From the NCBI RefSeq assembly GCF_014651855.1, contig NZ_BMXR01000009.1:62001-126000 (forward strand): DNA of 64,000 nt, written 5' to 3'. Below, in pieces: positions 8,415 to 16,876 of the stretch. The notes under the pieces are model-generated. The model searched no databases. It was not told the origin of the DNA and worked only from the letters and a program-made list of their open reading frames with translations. The DNA comes from Saccharospirillum salsuginis (lineage in GTDB: Bacteria > Pseudomonadota > Gammaproteobacteria > Pseudomonadales > Natronospirillaceae). The first letter of the stretch is position 1. Every line of letters begins with the position of its first letter. The position numbers and the translations under genes are program-made.

Positions 8415-9398
8415 ATGACAACCACCGACCCGGCCATGACCGGTCAGCCATCCTTTATCATCGATCAATGGGATTTCACGGCTACGCCAGCCCAACGTCA
8501 GGATGGGCTGATCGATTCACTGGCCGGCCGCTGGATTCACTGTCAACGTGATCAGGCCGGCCTGGACGAATGGCTGGATCGTCTCGGCATCCATTCCGGA
8601 TTGCGCCAGGCGGTGTTGGCCGAGGATACCCGCCCCCGTTTCGAAGAGGTGCCGGGCGGGTTTCTGTTGATCCTGAGGGGCGTCAACCTGACCCCGGGGG
8701 CCGAGCCGGACGACATGCTTAGTCTGCGCTTGTTGTGGTACAAAGACGGCCTGATCAGTTTGCGCAAGTGGCCGTTCAAGGCGATTTCGTCAGTACGTGA
8801 GACGCTTGAGCAGGGCAAGGGGCCGACCACGCTCGATGCCTTGTTGGTGACCATACTCGAGGCCATCAACCTGCGGATCGATGAGCTCCTGGAGGCTCAG
8901 GAACTGGAGCTGGAAGAGCTCGAAGCGATCGACCACATCACCAATCCCCAACAGCATCTGACCCGTTTGACCCAGTTGCATCGCCGCTTGTTGCGACTGG
9001 ATCGGTTTATTCGCCCGCAGGTCGGTGCGCTGGAGCGTATGGCGATCGATGCGCATGCCTGGCTGGGACATCGGGAGCTGCAGTTGTTGTCGAATCAGCG
9101 TGATACGACGATGCGGATTCTGGAGACGATCGAGATGTTGTTGCAGCAGATTCAATTGGTGCGCGATGAGCTGCAGCAGGATCTGGCGGAACGGATGAAC
9201 CGCAACACCTATTGGTTGTCGGTGATCGCGGGGATCTTTTTGCCGCTGGGTTTCCTGACGGGGCTGCTGGGGATCAATGTCGGGGGAATGCCGGGCGTGG
9301 AGGACCCCCGGGCGTTCTGGCTGACCTGTTCGGCGTTGGCCGTGGTGGCTGTGGTCGAATTCCTGTTGTTGCGTCGGCTCCGGTTTTTCGGGAAGTAA
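8415..9398 (+). CDS. zntB: ZntB-type CorA-family zinc transporter
   Basis: At 327 residues this has exactly the usual ZntB length. A long soluble alpha/beta and helical funnel (residues 1-265, with LDALLVTILEAINLRIDEL and a coiled EAQELELEELEAI helix) is followed by two membrane helices. The first carries the pore signature GLLGINVGGMPG, the ZntB variant of the CorA GMN motif. Members move Zn2+ or related divalent cations, by proton-coupled uptake in the best-studied case. The start is ATG 8415 with AAGGG eight bases before; the open frame extends upstream to 8325 but overlaps ybjN. Confidence 0.88.
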   Translation: MTTTDPAMTGQPSFIIDQWDFTATPAQRQDGLIDSLAGRWIHCQRDQAGLDEWLDRLGIHSGLRQAVLAEDTRPRFEEVPGGFLLILRGVNLTPGAEPDDMLSLRLLWYKDGLISLRKWPFKAISSVRETLEQGKGPTTLDALLVTILEAINLRIDELLEAQELELEELEAIDHITNPQQHLTRLTQLHRRLLRLDRFIRPQVGALERMAIDAHAWLGHRELQLLSNQRDTTMRILETIEMLLQQIQLVRDELQQDLAERMNRNTYWLSVIAGIFLPLGFLTGLLGINVGGMPGVEDPRAFWLTCSALAVVAVVEFLLLRRLRFFGK

Positions 9399-9457
9399 TC
9401 CTTTTTGCCAGTGGTGAGTTGGTTGCCCGGGTTAAAGCGATAAATTGCCAATCGCCC

Positions 9458-9570
9458 GCAGCGGCTGCCCGGGTTGCTCCTGAGGGGTCGCCGTGAACCC
9501 GTCCATGGGGGCTTGGCTTCGGCATCCATGCCTCAGACATCCCCTCACGAGCAACCCGGGCATCCGCTGC
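9458..9570 (+). repeat. Dispersed variable-arm palindrome, copy B
   Basis: Arms are GCAGCGG..TGCCCGGGTTGCTC..TGAGGGG on the left and CCCCTCA..GAGCAACCCGGGCA..CCGCTGC on the right. The core in forward orientation is GGTCGCCGTGAACCCGTCC, ATGGGGGCTTGG, then the apical hairpin around GGCATCCATGCC. CTAG follows the right arm directly. It occupies the convergent gap between zntB and mscS (9399-9890) together with copy C in the opposite orientation; I see no gene in that gap. Confidence 0.9.
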
Positions 9571-9688
9571 TAGTGTCTGGTATCACATTCAACACTGAGA
9601 CTCACCACCGATGGAAAAGAGTAGTTCTGTCTCGAATCACACTCCAACTATGTTGGAACAAATTACCTCTCTGACTGCCATAGGCGTC

Positions 9689-9874
9689 ACTCAAGTTCCG
9701 GAGTTCGCCGAGTTAGCTAGCGGCGGATGCCGGGGTTGCCCCTGAGGGGAAGTCCGCAGCATGGATGCTGCGGTCTAGTCTCCATGGACGGATTTACGAC
9801 GACCCCTCAGGGGTAACCCCGGTAGCCGACGTGGACCATTGCCACTATGCCTACCCGAACTCCGGGTCTTGAGT
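9689..9874 (-). repeat. Dispersed variable-arm palindrome, copy C (double-stem form)
   Basis: Inner arms CGGGGTTGCCCCTGAGGGG and CCCCTCAGGGGTAACCCCG enclose the reverse-orientation core with apical hairpin CCGCAGCATGGATGCTGCGG. A second outer stem, ACTCAAGTTCCGGAGTTCG (9689-9707) with CGAACTCCGGGTCTTGAGT (9856-9874), extends the palindrome to about 186 bp. GCTAGC lies next to the inner left arm. Copies B and C together form a head-to-head pair 118 bp apart. Confidence 0.88.
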
Positions 9875-9890
9875 GTTCCATTCAGCCACT

Positions 9891-10715
9891 TTATTCCGAT
9901 TTGTACATATGTACATCCCGCTGCGGGAACGGGATGGACAGACCGGCGGCTTCTACTTCGTCTTTGAGTTTTTTCTGCATTTCCCACCAGATGGTCCAGA
10001 AGTCGTCAACGGTGGCCCAGGCGCGAATCTGCAGGTTTACGGAGCTGTCACCCAGAGACTGGACCATGATTTGAGGGGCCGGGTCCTTGAGGAAGCGGGG
10101 TTCGTTGTCGACGATTGTCTGCAGGGCGCGGAAACCGGCGTCGAGGTCGTCGTTGTAGGCGACGCCGACAACCAGGTCCATGCGACGGGTGCCGTTGCGG
10201 GTGGAGTTCTGGATCGTGGCGCCCCAGACGTTGCTGTTGGGTGCCGAGATGTATTGGCCGTCCGGGGTTTTGAGGATGGTGTTGAACAGGCTGATTTCCT
10301 CGACGGTACCGCCTATGCCGTTGAAGGTGATGTAGTCGCCGATTTTAAAGGGGCGCAGGAAGAGCATCATGATGCCGGCGGCGATGTTGCTCAACGTGTC
10401 CTTGAGGGCCAGGCCGACGGCGAGACCGGCGGCGCCGAGCAGGGCGACGATGGAGTTGGTGTTGACGCCGAAGATGTCGAGGATGATGACGATCGCGACG
10501 ATGTATACGGCGTAGCCAACGATGCCGGCGAAGATGGGCACCAGGGTGGGGTCGAGCCGGCTGTAGCGTTTCGAGCTGTTCCGGATGGAGGATTTCAGGG
10601 TTTTGGATACGATGCCGGCGACGATGAAGATGGCGACAACGAGTATGATTTTGTAGCCGACGCCGAGAATCAGGTCGGCGTTGTTTTGCCAGAAAGTGGC
10701 GACCCAGTCCTGCAT
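9891..10715 (-). CDS. mscS: Small-conductance mechanosensitive channel MscS
   Basis: At 274 residues it is close to E. coli MscS (286). Three transmembrane helices (about 15-38, 60-82, 88-113) are followed by the beta and alpha/beta vestibule. The pore-lining TM3 has LGAAGLAVGLALKDTLSNIAAG, with the Gly/Ala packing pattern typical of MscS, and LRPFKIGDYITFNGIGGTVEEI begins the beta domain. It opens under membrane tension to release solutes on osmotic downshock. The C-terminus PFPQRDVHMYK is the family's usual end. It is monocistronic, with ATG at 10715 and AAGGAGA-like SD upstream. Confidence 0.95.
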   Translation of the reverse strand: MQDWVATFWQNNADLILGVGYKIILVVAIFIVAGIVSKTLKSSIRNSSKRYSRLDPTLVPIFAGIVGYAVYIVAIVIILDIFGVNTNSIVALLGAAGLAVGLALKDTLSNIAAGIMMLFLRPFKIGDYITFNGIGGTVEEISLFNTILKTPDGQYISAPNSNVWGATIQNSTRNGTRRMDLVVGVAYNDDLDAGFRALQTIVDNEPRFLKDPAPQIMVQSLGDSSVNLQIRAWATVDDFWTIWWEMQKKLKDEVEAAGLSIPFPQRDVHMYKSE

Positions 10716-10865
10716 GGTGATCTCCTTGGGGTGAGTGTATTTTTCAAGCTAGAGTAGCCGGATGTCATGGCGGTGAAAAGCACAATACGCGGCGGCGGGA
10801 TGATTGGATGAGGCTTTTCGACAGAGGTGTCCAGGTTGGATGCGGGCGTCCTTGCCCGCAAGGCG

Positions 10866-11258
10866 TCAGCGGTCGTCGCCGGCCAGGGTGTCGAGGATGG
10901 CGCAGTCCGGCGAGTCGTTGCCGGGGCACTGCTGAATCAACTCGCCCAGGGAGGCTTTGAGCTGCTGCAGCTGTTCGATCTTGGCGTTCACCTCGACGAG
11001 ATGGTGTTCGGCGATGCGGCGGACTTCGGAGCTGGCCCGGGTCGGGTCCTGATAGAGCTCCAGCAGGTCCCGGCATTCGTCGAGTGAGAACCCCAGCGAG
11101 CGGGCGCGGTGCAGAAAACGCATCTGCTCGACATCGTCTTCGCTGTAGCGGCGATAGCCGTTGGCGGCCCGTTTGGACCGCAACAAGCCGAGGCTTTCGT
11201 AGTAGCGGATCGTCTTGGCCGGCAGGCCGGAGGCGAGTGACGCGGCTTTAATCTGCAT
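10866..11258 (-). CDS. cueR: Cu(I)-responsive MerR-family regulator CueR
   Basis: A 130-residue MerR protein: N-terminal winged helix (KTIRYYESLGLL), a dimerisation coiled coil (about 78-108) and a metal loop with Cys111 and Cys119 seven residues apart (CPGNDSPDC), the monovalent-metal arrangement of CueR. Ser77 is also kept, which in CueR helps restrict sensing to +1 ions. The ATG overlaps the copA stop by 11 bp, so it lies second in the copA operon and would control its own synthesis. It likely acts at the 19-bp-spacer promoter upstream of copA. Confidence 0.93.
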   Translation of the reverse strand: MQIKAASLASGLPAKTIRYYESLGLLRSKRAANGYRRYSEDDVEQMRFLHRARSLGFSLDECRDLLELYQDPTRASSEVRRIAEHHLVEVNAKIEQLQQLKASLGELIQQCPGNDSPDCAILDTLAGDDR

Positions 11259-13650
11259 ACTGGGCTCCTGTGACGCCGGGTTCGGGCGCGTTCCGGGGTT
11301 GTTTGCTCAGTTGTGTGCGCGGCCGCCAGTTTTTCAACAGCAGCGAACTGGTGACGACGCTGACCGAACTGAACGCCATGGCGGCGCCGGCCAGCATTGG
11401 GTTGAGCATTCCGGCCATGGCCAGCGGGATGCCGATGACATTATAGATGAACGCCCAGAACAGGTTTTGCTTGATCTTGCGGTCTGTAGCGCGGGACAGA
11501 TCGATGGCGGCGGGGATCAGGTTCAGATCCGCCCGCATCAGGGTAATGCCGGCGCTTTCCATGGCGACGTCGGTGCCACTGCCCATGGCGATGCTGACAT
11601 CGGCTCGCGCCAGCGCCGGGGCATCGTTGATGCCGTCGCCGACCATGATGACCGGGGCTTCCTTGGCGTGCAGCCGGTCGACCAACAGGCGTTTCTGGTC
11701 CGGCAGCAATTCGGCGTGCGCTTCGGTCAGGTTCAAGCGTGTGGCGAGATGATCGACCGCCGCGCGCCGGTCACCGGACAACAGGTAACGGCTGATGCCC
11801 AGATCCGCGAGGCGATCGAGCAGGGCGGCCGCGTCGTCGCGGAGCGGATCGGCCAGTCGGACATGGCCCAGAACCCGATCATCGCGCACTACCCAGACTA
11901 CCGATTCCCCGACCTGTCCGGCCGGTTCCACAGGGCCCGCGTTGAAGCGTGACAGCAGGGCTTCGTTACCCAACAGCCAACGTTCACCGTCGACGGTCGC
12001 CTCGATGCCTTCACCCACCCAGGCCTTGCTGGCTTCGACTGTGATGCCGCTGGAGGCCGGTAAATAAGCCACCATGGCCTTGGCCAGCGGGTGGTCGCTC
12101 TGTTGCTGGATGGCGCTGATCCGGTCGGTTACATCGGGATCGTCCAATAAACCATCGCTGACGCCGACGACCGCCGGTTGTCCGCGAGTCAGGGTACCGG
12201 TCTTGTCGAACAGGATCGCTTTGGCGTGTTTCAGTTGCTCCAACTGACCCAGATCGCGCACCAGCAAACCATGACGTGCCGCCGCGCCGGTGGCGGTGAC
12301 AATCGCCGTCGGCGTCGCCAAGCCGAGCGCGCAGGGGCAGGCGATGACCAGCACGGCCACGGCCGCCACCAGCGCCGCTTCGAAACCGACCAGCCACCAC
12401 CAGCCGACAAAGGTGAGCGCGGCCAGAACCAGAACGGCCGGCACGAACACCGCCGCGATCTTGTCCACAAACGCCTGCACCGGCGGCTTGCCCATCTGTG
12501 CCTGTTCCACCAGTTCGATGATCCGGTTAATCCGGAACGACTCGGCCGAAGCGGTCGCTTCCACCTCCAGCACACCGGTCAGGTTCACCGTCCCGGCGGT
12601 CACCGCATCACCCGGGCGGACCGCGACCGGTTCGCTTTCACCGGTCAGCATCTGGCTGTCCACCTCGGACAGACCCTGGATCACCCGGCCATCCACTGTG
12701 ACCTGTTCACCCGGCTTGACCTGAACCCGGTCACCCGCGCCGATTTCGCTGACATCCACATCCTGCCAGCGTTCATCCCGCCAGGTGCGGACCTCGGACG
12801 GCCGCAGCTTCATCAAAGCCCTCACCGCCGAACCGGTCGCCTCACGCGCACGGTGCTCCAGCCACTTGCCGAACAGCACCAGGGTGATCACCACAGCCGC
12901 CGCCTCGAAATACAGGTGCCCGGCCCCGAGCCAGACCCCCGCGACCAGACTGTAGAGATAGGCCGCCGACGTGCCGAGCGCCACCAGCACATCCATGTTC
13001 GCCGAACCGTGCTTCAAACTGCTGTACGCACCGCGATAAAAACGGGCGCCCAGATAAAACTGCACCGGCGTCGCCAGTAACCACTGCACCCAACCGGGCA
13101 GCATCGCACCGATGCCGACTAACTCAAGCGCCATAACGATGACCATGGGCAGGCTCAGAATCGCCCCCAACGCCACCTGCCAACCGGCCACACCGGTCGA
13201 GGCCGACCGACCTTCCTCCTCGGTCTCCACAATCGGCTTGTTGATCCCCTTCAACGTCCGTCTTATAGCGCCAATGTCCGTCATGCCCGGAACCCAGGAC
13301 ACCTGCAACTGACTGTTCGCCAGATTCACCTCAGCGCTCAACACACCCGGATCCGCCAGCAACGCCTTCTCCACCGAGCGCACACACCCGGCGCAATTGA
13401 TGTTGTCCAGCCGATAACGACCGGACTCCGTCACCAGATCGTACCCGGCGTCCACCACCCAGTCGCGCAAGGTGTCCGCCTTCGGCGTCTCACCGTCGAC
13501 CGTGATATCCAGCGTCTCCGTCGCCAGGTTCACCTTCGCCTCGACCACCGAAGGCCGGTCGCTCAAGGCGCTTTGCAGTTTCTTAACACAACCGGCGCAA
13601 CTCAGACCGGTTACCGGTGCAATGACATGATGCGGTGTTTGAGTGCTCAA
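11248..13650 (-). CDS. copA: Cu(+)-exporting P1B-type ATPase CopA
   Basis: An 800-residue copper efflux pump. Two N-terminal heavy-metal-binding domains carry GLSCAGCVKKL and NINCAGCVRSV. The metal-selective CPC is in ACPCALGLATP, the phosphorylation site in FDKTGTLTRG, the P1B HP motif in SDHPLA, and the hinge GDGINDAPAL. The phosphatase loop LTGESEPV is present. About eight membrane helices follow the MBDs; the C-terminal pair has MAFSSVSVV, the Cu(I) site region. It uses ATP to move Cu(I) from cytoplasm to periplasm. It is translated just ahead of cueR with overlap. Confidence 0.96.
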   Translation of the reverse strand: MSTQTPHHVIAPVTGLSCAGCVKKLQSALSDRPSVVEAKVNLATETLDITVDGETPKADTLRDWVVDAGYDLVTESGRYRLDNINCAGCVRSVEKALLADPGVLSAEVNLANSQLQVSWVPGMTDIGAIRRTLKGINKPIVETEEEGRSASTGVAGWQVALGAILSLPMVIVMALELVGIGAMLPGWVQWLLATPVQFYLGARFYRGAYSSLKHGSANMDVLVALGTSAAYLYSLVAGVWLGAGHLYFEAAAVVITLVLFGKWLEHRAREATGSAVRALMKLRPSEVRTWRDERWQDVDVSEIGAGDRVQVKPGEQVTVDGRVIQGLSEVDSQMLTGESEPVAVRPGDAVTAGTVNLTGVLEVEATASAESFRINRIIELVEQAQMGKPPVQAFVDKIAAVFVPAVLVLAALTFVGWWWLVGFEAALVAAVAVLVIACPCALGLATPTAIVTATGAAARHGLLVRDLGQLEQLKHAKAILFDKTGTLTRGQPAVVGVSDGLLDDPDVTDRISAIQQQSDHPLAKAMVAYLPASSGITVEASKAWVGEGIEATVDGERWLLGNEALLSRFNAGPVEPAGQVGESVVWVVRDDRVLGHVRLADPLRDDAAALLDRLADLGISRYLLSGDRRAAVDHLATRLNLTEAHAELLPDQKRLLVDRLHAKEAPVIMVGDGINDAPALARADVSIAMGSGTDVAMESAGITLMRADLNLIPAAIDLSRATDRKIKQNLFWAFIYNVIGIPLAMAGMLNPMLAGAAMAFSSVSVVTSSLLLKNWRPRTQLSKQPRNAPEPGVTGAQYAD

Positions 13651-13688
13651 AAGGGTGTCTCCACTGTGTCAGATCTCAATGGTGAGGC

Positions 13689-13719
13689 ATTTTCAACCTT
13701 ACAGCTAGTGGAAGGTCAA
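13689..13719 (-). promoter_or_regulatory. CueR-type promoter of copA-cueR
   Basis: On the minus strand, TTGACC (13719-13714) and GAAAAT (13694-13689) are separated by 19 bp, the stretched spacing of MerR-family promoters. The spacer region contains the dyad ACCTT-N11-AAGGT (13696-13716), matching the CueR operator pattern. It lies 39 bp upstream of the copA start. Confidence 0.8.
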
Positions 13720-13814
13720 GTGGTTGAGTTGAGTCAAGTTCGGGGTTGGGACGGTCGCGCACGGAGTGCGCTCCTACAGGAATTTAGAGGAAGGTGATTG
13801 TGGCTTGGTCGCGA

Positions 13815-13927
13815 GTGCCTGGTACCGGGGCAGGTCCAGCCGGGGAGTCCACAGCATGGATGCTGTGGCCTAGCCTACATGGAAGTATTCACGGCGACCC
13901 GGTCGGGCCTGCCCCGGTACCAGGCAC
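13815..13927 (-). repeat. Dispersed variable-arm palindrome, copy D
   Basis: Arms GTGCCTGGTACCGGGGCAGG and CCTGCCCCGGTACCAGGCAC are perfectly complementary over 20 bp. Inside are the apical hairpin CCACAGCATGGATGCTGTGG and CCTACATGGAAGTATTCACG in reverse orientation. To its right a CCAAACCACAG box (about 13965-13975) matches boxes beside other copies. It sits between the divergent copA operon and the DUF4404 gene. The rest of this 388-bp gap holds the CueR promoter and no gene. Confidence 0.9.
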
Positions 13928-14038
13928 GGACCCTAACCGGGGTACCCAACCGAAGCCGCTCTGACCAAACCACAGCCAACGAACCCAACCATCTGCTATA
14001 GTGAACAGGAACTCACAGTGAAGACCGGAGCAGCCACC

Positions 14039-14293
14039 ATGCCCAAGGACCAGTTAGCCGCACTACTGGAACGCCTGCGTCAAACCATGGACGAAAAAGA
14101 AGTCAGCGAGCAACAAAAAGAGCTGATGGCCAAGGTCGAATACCACATTCACAACGAAGGCGAACCCGACCCCGAAGAACCCTCCCTGCGTGAATCCCTC
14201 GAAATGCTGATCGAAGACCTCAGCGTCGACCACCCGCGCAGCGCCTCCATCGCCCGCAACATACTCGAAGCTCTCGCCAGCATGGGCATCTGA
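14039..14293 (+). CDS. DUF4404 family protein
   Basis: A small 84-residue acidic protein starting MPKDQLAALLERL. It is predicted to be mostly helical (heptad-like Leu spacing over residues 5-35 and 52-80) with a central PDPEEPSLRESLEMLIEDL block and C-terminal HPRSASIARNILEALASMGI. This pattern fits the DUF4404 family, whose role is unknown. The start is ATG 14039, with GGAG eight bases upstream; a GTG at 14018 would add seven residues. It runs toward znuB with only 8 bp between the stops. Confidence 0.75.
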   Translation: MPKDQLAALLERLRQTMDEKEVSEQQKELMAKVEYHIHNEGEPDPEEPSLRESLEMLIEDLSVDHPRSASIARNILEALASMGI

Positions 14294-14301
14294 TTCGCGG
14301 A

Positions 14302-15102
14302 TTAGCTCCGAGCCGGGCGCTTCGCCTGGCTCACACCCATCAGCACCACAAACGCCACCGTCGCCGTCACGACAATAGCCGGCCCGCTGGGCGCGTTGCT
14401 GTACCAGGACACGGCCAGCCCCAACCAGACCGACGCCATACCCAACACCGAGGCGCCAATGGCCATCTGCTCGGGCGTGTTCGACAGCCAACGCACACCG
14501 GCGGCCGGAATGATCATCAGGGCCGTGATCAGCAGAATGCCGACAATCTTCATCGCCACCGCAATCACCAAAGCGATCAGCACCAGATAGAGGATGCGGA
14601 TGCGCTCAGTGGCAATACCTTCCGCACGGGCCAAATCCTCGTGCACGGTGATGGCGAGCAGGGGACGCCAGATCAACAGAATCAATGGCAGCGCCACCGC
14701 TGTAACCAGAGCGACCCAGAGGACATCCTGCGGATTCACAGCCAACAGATCCCCGAACAACAGGCCGCCCAGGTCCATACGCACCGAATCCGAGAATGCC
14801 AGTACCAGCATGCCGATGGCGAGTGCCGAATGGGAAAGAATGCCGAGCAGGGTATCCGGCGGGACCCGGCGCTGTCGTTGCAGAACGAACAGCAGCAGTG
14901 CGAGCGTGGTGGTCACCAGCGCGATGCCGAGCGTCAGGTGTATGTTCAGGACGACGCCCAGGGTGACACCCAGTAAACCGGAATGCGCCATGGTGTCGCC
15001 GAAATAGGCCATGCGTCGCCAGACCATGAAACTGCCCAGCGGGCCGGCGATCAGGGCAATGCCGGTACCGGCGAGAAGGGCGGGCCAAAGCAGTTCAATC
15101 AT
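14302..15102 (-). CDS. znuB: Zinc ABC transporter permease ZnuB
   Basis: A 266-residue inner-membrane permease of the ABC-3 metal family with about eight helices; AYFGDTMAHSGLLGVTLG is the characteristic coupling-region motif and RWLSNTPEQM a cytoplasmic loop. It forms the channel for Zn2+ delivered by ZnuA. The start chosen is ATG 15102, with GGGAGGG seven bases before it; a longer frame from 15138 would lie well inside znuC. The real start overlaps the znuC stop by 8 bp, giving coupled translation. Confidence 0.93.
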   Translation of the reverse strand: MIELLWPALLAGTGIALIAGPLGSFMVWRRMAYFGDTMAHSGLLGVTLGVVLNIHLTLGIALVTTTLALLLFVLQRQRRVPPDTLLGILSHSALAIGMLVLAFSDSVRMDLGGLLFGDLLAVNPQDVLWVALVTAVALPLILLIWRPLLAITVHEDLARAEGIATERIRILYLVLIALVIAVAMKIVGILLITALMIIPAAGVRWLSNTPEQMAIGASVLGMASVWLGLAVSWYSNAPSGPAIVVTATVAFVVLMGVSQAKRPARS

Positions 15103-15856
15103 GGCTGTGCCCTCCCAGTTCCGCCAGGCTGTGTTCATGATCGTGTTCGTGGCTGTAGAAGGCGAGGGCGTCGGCGTGGCGATGACCGAACAACTGGGTG
15201 AATTCCGGGGCTTGGGCGACGGACTCGGGTGTGCCGGTGCAGCAGACGTGGTGGTTCAGGCAGACCACTTCATCGGTCGCGGCCATAACCAGGTGCAGAT
15301 CGTGGGAGACCATGACAATGGCGCAGCCGCGATCGTCGCGAATGCGTTGAATCAGACGGTAGAGCTCGATTTCGCCGTTGAAGTCGACCCCCTGGACGGG
15401 CTCGTCCAGAACCAGGACGTCCGGTTGCTTGAGCAGGGCCCGCGCCAGCATGACCCGCTGGAATTCACCGCCGCTCAATTGTTGCACCGGCCGGTCGATC
15501 AGGTGCGGCACATTAGTCAACTTCAAAGCCTCGGTGATCTCGGTTCGTCGGGCGCGATGCGTCAGGGTCATCAGACGATCGACCGTCAGCGGCAGACTGT
15601 CCTCGATGTGGGTCTTCTGCGGCATGTAGCCGATCTTCAGCCCGGGTTTGCGCCACAACTCACCGCTCGTAACCCGGTGAATGCCGAGCAGAGCCTTGAT
15701 CAGCGTGGATTTGCCGGCGCCATTGGGACCGATCAGCGTGACAATCTGACCCGGGTAGACGTTGAGGTCGACGTGATTGAGGATGGGTTCGCCGCCCAGC
15801 CGCACTCCAAGGTGTCGGGCGCGAATCAGGGCGTCGGTTCTGGGCTGGTCAGGCAA
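15095..15856 (-). CDS. znuC: Zinc ABC transporter ATPase ZnuC (TTG start)
   Basis: The ATP-binding subunit, 253 residues. Walker A is GPNGAGKST, signature LSGGEFQRVMLARAL, Walker B VLVLDEPVQGVD, and the switch His in VSHDLHLV. The C-terminus is His-rich (HEHDHEHS), common in ZnuC. The open frame extends upstream to 16120 across the znuA start, so the true start must be later. The best is TTG at 15856 (LPDQPRTDALI) with AGGAGA about nine bases upstream; no ATG or GTG lies in frame nearby. It forms znuCB, divergent from znuA across a Zur-like palindrome. Confidence 0.92.
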   Translation of the reverse strand: MPDQPRTDALIRARHLGVRLGGEPILNHVDLNVYPGQIVTLIGPNGAGKSTLIKALLGIHRVTSGELWRKPGLKIGYMPQKTHIEDSLPLTVDRLMTLTHRARRTEITEALKLTNVPHLIDRPVQQLSGGEFQRVMLARALLKQPDVLVLDEPVQGVDFNGEIELYRLIQRIRDDRGCAIVMVSHDLHLVMAATDEVVCLNHHVCCTGTPESVAQAPEFTQLFGHRHADALAFYSHEHDHEHSLAELGGHSHD

Positions 15857-15888
15857 GGGGCCGGTCTCTCCTGGATCATGCGGTGCTT

Positions 15889-15907
15889 GACGATACAGTG
15901 TATCATA
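15889..15907. promoter_or_regulatory. Zur-like palindrome between znuA and znuC
   Basis: A 13-bp perfect palindrome GATACA-G-TGTATC (15892-15904), with TA/TA matches one base further out, lies in the 90-bp gap between the divergent znuC and znuA starts. It resembles Zur/Fur-family operators in symmetry and AT content but not the exact E. coli consensus. Position makes it the candidate zinc operator for both transcripts. Confidence 0.6.
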
Positions 15908-15946
15908 CCGTTCCGAGTTTCCGTTAGATAGCGAGCGAGTCCCCGC

Positions 15947-16876
15947 ATGTTGCAACCCCTTCTCCGCTGGATGTCCATTGTGTTGTTGTGCCTGCCCCTG
16001 ACGGGGTGGAGCGCCCCCCGGGTGGCCGTGTCCATCGCGCCCCTGCACGGTCTGGTCAGCGACATCATGGCCGGCGTCGCCCAGCCCGATTTGATCTACG
16101 AGGGCAGCCAGTCCCCGCATTCGAGTGCGTTGTCGCCCTATCAGTTAAAGATTCTGGTCGAGACGGACCTGTTGATCTGGGTCGGCCCGGAACTGGAAAC
16201 CAGCCTGGCCCGTTTGACCCAGCGCTTGTCGCCTGAAGCGGTCAATCTGCGATTGCACGACTATGACGCCGGAATGACGCTGCACGAGAGTCGTGAATCC
16301 TTGTTCGAAGAAGGCGGCGAAGATGCCGGGAACCATGGCCACGATCACGGTGATCTGGACCCGCATTTCTGGTTGTCGATGGCCAATGCCCGGGTATTCG
16401 TACGCGCCATGACCGACCGTTTGGTCGAACTGGATGAGAGCAACGCCGACCGTTACCGGGCAAACGCCGAGGCCCTGCTGGCGGAACTGCAAGCACTCGA
16501 CCGGCAACTGACCGACCGCTTGGCGCCGTTGACGGACAAGCCGTTCATCGTGTTCCACGACGGGTTTCAATATTTCGAGCGGGATCATCGGCTCAATGCA
16601 CTGGGCGCTCTGGTCCTGCAACCCGACGTTCCGCCGGGACCGCGCACGGTTGCGCGCCTGGTTGAACTGGCGAAACCCCACGATGGCCTGTGCCTGCTTC
16701 ACGAACCCCAGTACAGCGACCGCTGGCTGCAGTCGATGACCCGCTCGCTGCCCAATGCCCGGATTGCGCAAATCGATCCGCTGGGCTTTGAACAAACGCC
16801 CGGCGCCGGGCATTATCAGGCCCTGATGACGCAACTGGCGACCGACCTGGCTCGCTGTCTGGAGCAATTGCCATGA
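15947..16876 (+). CDS. znuA: Zinc ABC transporter substrate-binding protein ZnuA
   Basis: A 309-residue periplasmic protein with a signal peptide (residues 1-22, cleavage near WSAP). Metal-ligand histidines are seen in IAPLHGLVSDI, in the His/Asp-rich loop NHGHDHGDLDPHFW (about 125-140) and in VFHDGFQYFERD. The loop is the zinc-collecting element of ZnuA-type cluster A-I proteins. It binds periplasmic Zn2+ and hands it to ZnuB. Divergent from znuCB and coupled by ATGA overlap to the downstream HAD gene. Confidence 0.94.
   Translation: MLQPLLRWMSIVLLCLPLTGWSAPRVAVSIAPLHGLVSDIMAGVAQPDLIYEGSQSPHSSALSPYQLKILVETDLLIWVGPELETSLARLTQRLSPEAVNLRLHDYDAGMTLHESRESLFEEGGEDAGNHGHDHGDLDPHFWLSMANARVFVRAMTDRLVELDESNADRYRANAEALLAELQALDRQLTDRLAPLTDKPFIVFHDGFQYFERDHRLNALGALVLQPDVPPGPRTVARLVELAKPHDGLCLLHEPQYSDRWLQSMTRSLPNARIAQIDPLGFEQTPGAGHYQALMTQLATDLARCLEQLP

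Noticed and set aside
15857..16120. N-terminal extension of znuC across the znuA start
   Set aside because: It would place 88 residues of low-complexity sequence antisense to znuA and cover the shared regulatory palindrome; the TTG at 15856 has a good ribosome site.
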